A stretch of 28,799 nucleotides of DNA from JBIKIW01 sp044361365 (GTDB lineage Bacteria > Patescibacteriota > JACMRA01): assembly GCA_044361365.1 (NCBI GenBank), contig JBIKIW010000017.1, positions 1 through 28,799 of the forward strand, written 5' to 3'. Numbering within the stretch: position 1 is the stretch's first letter; each line of letters opens with the position of its first letter. Shown piece after piece: positions 23,363-28,799 of the stretch. Below the pieces are notes generated by a model. That model did no database searches. It was not told the DNA's origin and saw only the letters and a list, made by a program, of their open reading frames with translations. A program made the position numbers and the translations under genes.

Positions 23363-23475
23363 TAAAACCGTTAACACATTTTAGGTTTTAATGCAATGTT
23401 CGACATATCCAAAAATCCCTTCTTAAAAACATTTCTTTTATGCCAAAAATAATTCGAGTATGAAGGTTTAGCAGG

Positions 23476-24630
23476 TCAAAGATTAAAAAGTTGTATTAAA
23501 GAATCCATATCTTCTAAATTATTATAGCAATGTAAGCTAACTCTCACAGAATCTGGCAATTCTTGAGCACAATGCTGACCGATTCTCAAATTTATATTAT
23601 TTTTTGCTAATAAGCATTCTAATTTTTCCGTTTCAAATAATGGCTTAAAGCTAATTATTCCTGTGTTTTCCAGCTTGGAATTAAAAGCTACTCCTGGCAT
23701 AAATTCAAGATTATCAATTTTTTGAAGTTTTTGTAGCAAATATTTAGTTAAAAAATCTACTTGTTTTTGAATATTTACAATTCCAATTTTTTGAATAAAA
23801 TCTACACTTGCTCCGAGTGAAATAATCGAAACTGTATTTTTTGTACCAACTTCTAAAATATCAGGAAAAGTTTTTGTTTCAACCCCTCCGCCAAATTTGA
23901 TTTGTTTAAAGCTATTTTTTACTTTATCGCCAGCCAAAAGCCCGCCTATAGCATCGGAGCTAAACATTTTATGACCTGAAAATACTGCTAGATCAACATT
24001 TAAATTTTTAAAATTAATAGGAATATGCCCAACAGTTTGAGCCATATCTAAAACAGTTATAATTCTTGAAGGGAGGTTTTTAGTGATTTCTAAAATAGGG
24101 TTTACAACCCCAAAAACATTGTGTGAATGCGTTAAAATAACAAGCTTGGTTTTCTCTGAAATTTGATTTTGTAGATTTTTAATATCAATTAAACCAGTAA
24201 AAGGATCTAAGTTATAGTTTTTTATTTGGATTTTTTTGTTTATTACCCCCAATTCTTTTACTAAATTAACCCAAGGCAAAACGGTAGCTTTGTGATCTTG
24301 GTTGCAAATCAGAATTTCATCATCATCTTTTAAAATATTTTTAGCTAAAGACTGAGTAATTATATTCATGCCATCAGTGGCACCAGTTGTAAAAGCTAAA
24401 TTCTCGTTTTTAGCACCAAAAAATGTAGCTATTTTTCCTCGAGCTTCTTCAATTAAATATTGAATTTCTAAACTTAAACCAAAACTACTTCTACCAGGAT
24501 TTGCTGTTTTTATTAAATATTTTGAAACTTCATCAACAACTATTTGCGGTTTTTGACTGGTGGCGGCTGAATCCAAATAAACAATATTAGGGTTGTTTTG
24601 AAAAAAAGTAAAATAATCTCTAATTTGCAT
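23476..24630 (-). CDS. SufS-like cysteine desulfurase (class V aminotransferase fold)
   Basis: SufS-type enzymes take sulfur from cysteine as a persulfide, releasing alanine, for Fe-S clusters or thiolated products. The 384 residues show YLDSAATSQKP at the start (19-29), H113 in NQDHKATVLPW, D195 in VLDMAQ, the PLP lysine K221 in SGHKMF, and the persulfide cysteine C354 in RIGQHCAQ, matching SufS RxGHHCAQP. All catalytic residues are present. It is the last gene of a five-gene minus-strand operon, 25 nt after the methyltransferase gene. No SufU, SufE or SufBCD gene is present in the window. It may supply sulfur to the rhodanese-fused synthase rather than to Fe-S assembly; that is inference from context. 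A related class V enzyme (epimerase or lyase) is the alternative. Confidence 0.85.
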   Translation of the reverse strand: MQIRDYFTFFQNNPNIVYLDSAATSQKPQIVVDEVSKYLIKTANPGRSSFGLSLEIQYLIEEARGKIATFFGAKNENLAFTTGATDGMNIITQSLAKNILKDDDEILICNQDHKATVLPWVNLVKELGVINKKIQIKNYNLDPFTGLIDIKNLQNQISEKTKLVILTHSHNVFGVVNPILEITKNLPSRIITVLDMAQTVGHIPINFKNLNVDLAVFSGHKMFSSDAIGGLLAGDKVKNSFKQIKFGGGVETKTFPDILEVGTKNTVSIISLGASVDFIQKIGIVNIQKQVDFLTKYLLQKLQKIDNLEFMPGVAFNSKLENTGIISFKPLFETEKLECLLAKNNINLRIGQHCAQELPDSVRVSLHCYNNLEDMDSLIQLFNL

Positions 24631-24655
24631 AAACTATTTGAGTTTTTATTTAGTT

Positions 24656-25366
24656 TTACCTAAGTCTGGCTTCCAAGAAAATTGCTTCTGGGTAATTATG
24701 AAGTTCTGGTACTGTTATGGTTTTGATCCAAGAAATTTCTAAATTTGAGTTTTTAAAATAACTTTCTATTTGGTTTTGGTTAGGATTTAGACCACCCTCC
24801 ATTTTTTCAAAAATAAGTTTTTGAGTATAGCTACTGGTCAAATTATACCTTAAAATTAAAGCTAAAAGTTTACCATTAGGTTGCAATAGTTTTGCTGTAT
24901 TGTTGAGACCTAAAATAAAATCTTCATCGGTGTTCACACATTCCAAAGATTCTACTGCTAAAATTGTGTCATATTTTTCAGCCCACTGGTCTTTTAGAAA
25001 ATCAAAAACTTCTAAATTCCTTATTTTTGAGACTAAGTTAAAAGCAATTTCTTGATAGTTTTGCAAAGCGGCAATTTCAGATTCTTTTAAAAACTCAATT
25101 GTATCAGCAAAGTTTTGCTCCAGTTTTTCTGGGTTTATTGAGGTAACTTTTTCACTTAAAATCTGAATGTTTGTTTGATGATAATCCAAAAAGTCTATCG
25201 TTTCAACTTTTTCTTGGTAGCCCAAAGCCCAGTAATGGCCAACTTGCCCACAACCTAAATCTAAGACTGTTTTACCCTCAACTTTGCTAATAATTTCTTT
25301 AAAAATTAACTTTCTAAAAGCGGTAATTGGTTCATAAATAAAGTCAAAATAGCAAGTATCTGGCAT
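24656..25366 (-). CDS. SAM-dependent methyltransferase, NNMT/PNMT/TEMT-like
   Basis: The 236-residue protein has a class I methyltransferase fold: motif I VLDLGCGQVGHYWAL (about 34-48), acidic loop IDFLDYHQTNI, a post-I segment ILAVESLECV (about 134-143) and LLQPNGKLLALILRYN. The opening Y-x-x-Y-like FDFIYEP and the spacing resemble nicotinamide/phenylethanolamine/thioether N- and S-methyltransferases, which methylate small amines or thioethers. That assignment comes from memory of the family and is moderate. It starts 1 nt before the stop of the upstream cysteine-synthase gene (gap 1 nt), so it is translationally linked to it. A substrate made by the operon's two PLP enzymes is likely. Confidence 0.7.
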   Translation of the reverse strand: MPDTCYFDFIYEPITAFRKLIFKEIISKVEGKTVLDLGCGQVGHYWALGYQEKVETIDFLDYHQTNIQILSEKVTSINPEKLEQNFADTIEFLKESEIAALQNYQEIAFNLVSKIRNLEVFDFLKDQWAEKYDTILAVESLECVNTDEDFILGLNNTAKLLQPNGKLLALILRYNLTSSYTQKLIFEKMEGGLNPNQNQIESYFKNSNLEISWIKTITVPELHNYPEAIFLEARLR

Positions 25367-25367
25367 A

Positions 25368-26684
25368 TTACAAACTTTTTTCTAATTCCAAATTTTGTCT
25401 TTTCCAATTATTAATTCCACCCTCAAGAGAATAGGCGTTGTAGCCTTGTTTGGTTAAAAATGCAGAATACTTTGGGCTAATTTTACCAACACTGCAAACT
25501 ACGACAATGTCCTTATTTTTAGATAAGGTATTTCCTTGCTCGATCATTTGTGTAAACAGTTCGTCTAAAATATTTGTTGAGTTTTGAATATGACCAATAG
25601 AGAAAGCAAAATTTCCACGAATATCTACCACAAAAGGTTGGTTTTGGGATTTTAATTTAATTTCTAAATCTTCAGGGGATATTGACTGACTATTTTGTAT
25701 TTCTTCTTCAGATATACTATTTACGGTTGGTTTGGAAGTGGTTTGAGTGTTAAAAATTTCTGGGACATATTTTTTGATATAATTCATATAGGGCTCTACT
25801 CTATCACATGCTATAAAAACCACAGTTTGTTTTTCTGTTTGTTTTTCATCTTTTTCTTTCAGATAATCCTGCATACAAGCATAATTTAAACCACTTGTCG
25901 GTCCTGCCAAAATTCCACATTTCTGATTTAATTCTTGCATTCCGCTAATTGCTTTTTGAATATTTCCACTCACAATATCAGCATAAAAATCTTTATCAAA
26001 AAAGCCTGTTTCCCAAAGTTCATTAATATTTCGTCCGCCCGGTACCCAGCTGGAGGCTTCGGTTACAATACCTACGGCTTTTGTGTTTTGACCGTTATCT
26101 TTTAAGGCTCTGACTGCACCCAAAGTAGATCCACAAGTACCCAAAACCCCAAAATAATAATCTATTTTTTTTAAATCTTTAGCTACCTCTTCTCCAGCTT
26201 TGTAGTGAGCCTTCCAGTTCAATTCATTAAAATACTGATCGGTATATGTCCATTTTTCTGGTTCTTGCTTAACCAAGTTTGTGGCTATAGCTACAGGATC
26301 GTTTGGATCATTTGGATCCGGGCAATCAGATAGTCCTGGTAATTCCTCCACCTCTGCCCCCAAAAACTGAAGCATCATTCTAACTTCAGGCACTTTAATA
26401 CGATTAGTAATAGTTTTAAAATCTAATCCATAAACCTTAGCTAGAGTTGCCAAGGCTTTGGCGGTATTTCCACTAGAAGATTCTAAAATAGTTTTTTGTT
26501 TTTCCACAGACTCGTCCAAAATAGGCTCTAGCATTTGCCAAGCTATCCTATCTTTTAGTGAACCAAAAGGGTTATAATATTCCAGTTTAGCATAGATTTC
26601 AAAATTTTTAAGGCCATGAAGTTTGGGGTTAATTTTAAGTAGCGGTGTATTGCCAATTAATTCTGTAACATGGTTGTAGAGCAT
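25368..26684 (-). CDS. Cysteine synthase-like PLP enzyme fused to a rhodanese domain
   Basis: Residues 1-310 are a fold-II PLP synthase. K44 in NPFGSLKDR is the PLP lysine, SSSGNTAKALA is the Ser/Gly loop, and GTCGSTLGAV replaces the usual phosphate-binding GTGGT. GILAGPTSG closes the domain. CysK-type enzymes replace a leaving group on O-acetyl- or O-phospho-serine with sulfide or an amine. Residues about 335-438 form a rhodanese domain, VVDIRGNFAFSIGHI, then C397 in VVCSVGKIS, which carries a persulfide. The fusion suggests that sulfur arrives as persulfide. The insertion PNDPNDPVAIA (around 130) is unlike normal CysK. It is third of the operon (11-nt gap upstream, 1 nt downstream). SbnA- or Y4xP-like diaminopropionate synthesis is an alternative. 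Confidence 0.82.
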   Translation of the reverse strand: MLYNHVTELIGNTPLLKINPKLHGLKNFEIYAKLEYYNPFGSLKDRIAWQMLEPILDESVEKQKTILESSSGNTAKALATLAKVYGLDFKTITNRIKVPEVRMMLQFLGAEVEELPGLSDCPDPNDPNDPVAIATNLVKQEPEKWTYTDQYFNELNWKAHYKAGEEVAKDLKKIDYYFGVLGTCGSTLGAVRALKDNGQNTKAVGIVTEASSWVPGGRNINELWETGFFDKDFYADIVSGNIQKAISGMQELNQKCGILAGPTSGLNYACMQDYLKEKDEKQTEKQTVVFIACDRVEPYMNYIKKYVPEIFNTQTTSKPTVNSISEEEIQNSQSISPEDLEIKLKSQNQPFVVDIRGNFAFSIGHIQNSTNILDELFTQMIEQGNTLSKNKDIVVVCSVGKISPKYSAFLTKQGYNAYSLEGGINNWKRQNLELEKSL

Positions 26685-26695
26685 AGGAATAATTT

Positions 26696-28138
26696 TTAAT
26701 TTTCAAAAGGGTTATAATTTTCTGGAATTGTAATTTTCCAATTTGTATTTTGTTTGTAAGCTACCAAAAATTTACTAATTGGATGCATAATTGGAGTAGC
26801 GTCTTCAAAACCTGCAAAATAAGCTGCGGTGTTGGTAAAAACAAGCAAATCCCCAGATTTTGGCTGCTTATCAAAAACAACTTCTCTATCCATTAAAAAA
26901 TCATCTTCACGACACAAATTGCCAACAATAAGAGCATAAAAACTTTTTTCATTTTGAATTTTTTCTTGAATTTCTCTTTGCCTCGAAATAAGAATTGGAT
27001 CGCTAATATATTGAAACATTTTAGCAAGTCCAAGATTGTATAAATTGGCATCTACTACTATCAGATTTCTGCCGTCGCCAGCTTTTTTGACTTCAATAAT
27101 TTCTACCAGAGTTATTCCAGTTTGTTGTAAAATTGCATAACCAGGCTCTAAAGCCAAGTTAAACATATTTTCGTTTAATACATCTGCCAAAATTCTTCCG
27201 TCTTGGTTTTCAGACTCCAAAGTAGTTTGCAGGTCTGTATCAAAACTGGAATTGTAAAACCTGCTCAAAGCTTTGTCTTTACCCCCAATTTTAGCTTTTT
27301 CATTTACAAACAAACCATAGCTCTGATTTCCCCAGCTTGGTAGTTTTTGATTAGTCAAAAGTTTATGCTCAAGACTTTCCAAATAATCTGACCAATCTTG
27401 ATAATTTTCCAAAGTCTGATCCCTTAGGCTTCCTCCAAGGTTAATAATTTCAGGTCTAAATCCTAGCTCAAAACTACCCTCTAAAATATTTATTAAACCC
27501 TCTAAAATTGCAGCTCGCATACTGGGATCATAGCCATCGCCGTGAAAATGTAGACCTTTAAAATCCAAAAAATTATTTTGTTTTATAAGTTCATAAAACT
27601 TTTTTAAGTCTTCTTTGTTAGAGCCAAAACGACTGTCTTTGACTTTCACATTCCTTCCAACTATTTCAGGATTATTTATTCTAATTAAAATTGGAATTTG
27701 GGTTTTTAAACCCAATTTTTGGTAAATCTCAATAAGCCTTTCTAGCTCCTCAAATGAATCCAAACTAATTAGGCATCTATGAAAAAGTGCCAATTGTAAA
27801 AAATCATTTTTTTTTGGACCCGTTGCTTCAATTTTATCTCCTATAAAACCAGAGCTTAAAGCTGAAATTAGTTCGTTTATGGAAGCCACATCAACTCCAA
27901 TTCCGCATTTTAAAGCTTGTTTGATAAAAGCCTTATTTTTAGTAGACTTGTGAGCTAAATATAATTTTAATTCTACTCCCAAATTTTCAAAGACTATTTT
28001 AATTCTATCAATATTTTGCTTTATTTCTTGAGGAAAGCTGATATGCACAACTCCCTCGTGTAAATTTTTTAAGCCAAACAAATCTTGAGACTTTATAAAC
28101 TCTTGTAAATTTGTACTAACTTTTGGTCGTATTTTCAT
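26696..28138 (-). CDS. Fold-III PLP-dependent decarboxylase (Y4yA-like)
   Basis: The 480 residues follow the diaminopimelate/ornithine decarboxylase fold-III plan. K64 in LYLAHKSTKN is the PLP lysine (normally YAVKAN). HFHGDGYDP is the family's HxHxGS strand, ALEPGYAIL replaces EPGR, C409 in CREDDFLMD is the active-site cysteine contributed by the other subunit, and TAAYFAGF closes the site. The long segment LPSWGNQSYGLFVNEKAKIGGKDKA (about 272-296) between the domains is unlike lysA. It resembles, from memory, the Y4yA-like group associated with siderophore-type clusters, so it may be a decarboxylase or racemase of an unknown amino acid. It is second in the operon (17-nt gap after the ATPase, 11 nt before the synthase). 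The substrate is unknown. Confidence 0.8.
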   Translation of the reverse strand: MKIRPKVSTNLQEFIKSQDLFGLKNLHEGVVHISFPQEIKQNIDRIKIVFENLGVELKLYLAHKSTKNKAFIKQALKCGIGVDVASINELISALSSGFIGDKIEATGPKKNDFLQLALFHRCLISLDSFEELERLIEIYQKLGLKTQIPILIRINNPEIVGRNVKVKDSRFGSNKEDLKKFYELIKQNNFLDFKGLHFHGDGYDPSMRAAILEGLINILEGSFELGFRPEIINLGGSLRDQTLENYQDWSDYLESLEHKLLTNQKLPSWGNQSYGLFVNEKAKIGGKDKALSRFYNSSFDTDLQTTLESENQDGRILADVLNENMFNLALEPGYAILQQTGITLVEIIEVKKAGDGRNLIVVDANLYNLGLAKMFQYISDPILISRQREIQEKIQNEKSFYALIVGNLCREDDFLMDREVVFDKQPKSGDLLVFTNTAAYFAGFEDATPIMHPISKFLVAYKQNTNWKITIPENYNPFEN

Positions 28139-28155
28139 AAGCTTTAATATGATTT

Positions 28156-28797
28156 TTAAATAACTTTTTCATAATCAAAGTCGTTTTCAATTTGAGTTTC
28201 TAAATCCTGAGAATAATAGCTATTATACCAATTTTGGCTATTCTTACGGTGAATTTGAATCAGATTTTTTAGATAAAAACCCCAATCTCTTTCAATTTTA
28301 GCTACTTCTTTTTCAATATTTTCAAAAGTTTCTGTGCATTCCACAATATATTTTTTGAAAGCCAAATTATCACCTTGTTCAAATTTTTTGATGTTTTGTG
28401 ATTTTGGTAATTTACCAAGAATTAAGTTTACATCTAAATTATTTTTGATAAAATCTTGGTCTTCAGGCTCATATTTGTTTATGATACACATAGTTTTTAG
28501 CCCATATTGATCAGAAAATTTTAGAAAATCCTTAAAAACTTGAATACTCTTAAGAGTTGGCTCCACCACAAAAATATTCAGATCATACGCAAAAAATAAA
28601 GAAGTCCCGAGGTTATCTACTCCAGCTGTAGCGTCTGTAACCACCCAGTCCTCTTTTTTGTCCAACATATGGTGAAAAATTGACTCCAAAACCATCAGTT
28701 TGCCGTGATAACAAGTAGCACCCAAATCAGCATGTTCGTAGCTACCCACTGTCAAAAGTGAAATATTATCTTGTTTTAGAGTATATTTTTGAATAAA
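28156..28797 (-). CDS. CooC/ParA-like ATPase, C-terminal part (runs off window)
   Basis: The frame is open to the window edge, so the N-terminal P-loop is missing. What is visible (at least 214 residues; a TTG near 28755 is probably not the start) contains TVGSYEHADLGATCYHG, matching the switch segment of CooC proteins (xxGKxxxxGxGCYC, here with a single cysteine), then VVTDATAGVDNLG, the Walker B/switch II region (usually DTEAGIEHLG), and FVVEPTLKSIQVF. CooC ATPases insert nickel into CO dehydrogenase, and related ones load metal or partner proteins. The tail DLETQIENDFDYEKVI is acidic. It is the first visible gene of the operon, 17 nt before the decarboxylase gene. Its role there (metal delivery, or ATP-driven maturation of a partner) is unknown. 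Confidence 0.75.
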   Translation of the reverse strand, partial: FIQKYTLKQDNISLLTVGSYEHADLGATCYHGKLMVLESIFHHMLDKKEDWVVTDATAGVDNLGTSLFFAYDLNIFVVEPTLKSIQVFKDFLKFSDQYGLKTMCIINKYEPEDQDFIKNNLDVNLILGKLPKSQNIKKFEQGDNLAFKKYIVECTETFENIEKEVAKIERDWGFYLKNLIQIHRKNSQNWYNSYYSQDLETQIENDFDYEKVI

Positions 28798-28799
28798 AG

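Noticed and set aside
28156..28755. Complete 199-residue protein starting at a TTG
   Set aside because: The frame is open to the window edge and the missing part would contain the P-loop, so it is a partial ATPase.
220..28797. Alternative code with UGA as glycine or tryptophan
   Set aside because: All genes are full length under the standard code with no in-frame TGA, and the glycine tRNA has anticodon TCC.
1..28799. CRISPR array or prophage
   Set aside because: No regularly spaced direct repeats and no phage structural genes were found; the only dispersed repeats have 3 copies kilobases apart.

Overview
The window is AT-rich, densely coded bacterial DNA and most resembles a Candidate Phyla Radiation (Patescibacteria) genome. 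The case for this is cumulative: short, divergent versions of core proteins (NusA, GrpE, Pgk, Zwf), almost no Shine-Dalgarno sequences, several promoters whose -10 box lies only 5-7 nt from the ATG (leaderless arrangement), serine-rich exported proteins, and a pilin-like protein of a type common in CPR. The order cannot be fixed from the sequence alone. The standard code fits: no gene has an in-frame TGA. Yet none of the 23 complete genes or gene 3' ends other than the IS remnant stops with TGA (19 TAA, 4 TAG).

Layout. 1-203: right end of an IS481-like element, then a terminator hairpin. 220-2297: nusA and a Nudix hydrolase, separated by an intergenic repeat. 2392-7846: cell-envelope block with a bifunctional penicillin-binding protein, a pilin-like protein, then (minus strand) a FemAB-type aminoacyltransferase and a small membrane protein. 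7909-10127: a second copy of the intergenic repeat, tRNA-Thr, a divergent glucose-6-phosphate dehydrogenase whose stop codon lies in the end of a MITE-like element, then tRNA-Tyr and tRNA-Gly. 10143-13793: grpE, a serine-rich membrane-anchored protein, cytidylate kinase, another MITE copy and an MFS transporter. 13811-17813: third intergenic repeat, an M23 peptidase with a coiled coil, lgt and dnaB. 17918-19954: a complete IS1595-family element with an 8-bp target duplication and a P63C-domain passenger gene. 20066-23351: divergent pgk, convergent with a 709-residue largely disordered protein. 23476-28797: a five-gene minus-strand operon that runs off the window.

The genes fall into three groups: information processing and chaperone functions (nusA, dnaB, grpE, tRNAs), envelope building (PBP, FemAB, M23, Lgt, pilin), and the right-hand operon. 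That operon encodes, in transcription order, a CooC/ParA-like ATPase, a fold-III PLP decarboxylase, a cysteine synthase fused to a rhodanese domain, an NNMT-like methyltransferase and a SufS-like desulfurase. It looks like an amino-acid/sulfur-based pathway with no assignable product and is the best candidate for an undescribed system here. Two families of non-coding repeats (a ~110-bp structured repeat and a 140-260-bp MITE, three copies each) occupy nearly all of the larger intergenic gaps.
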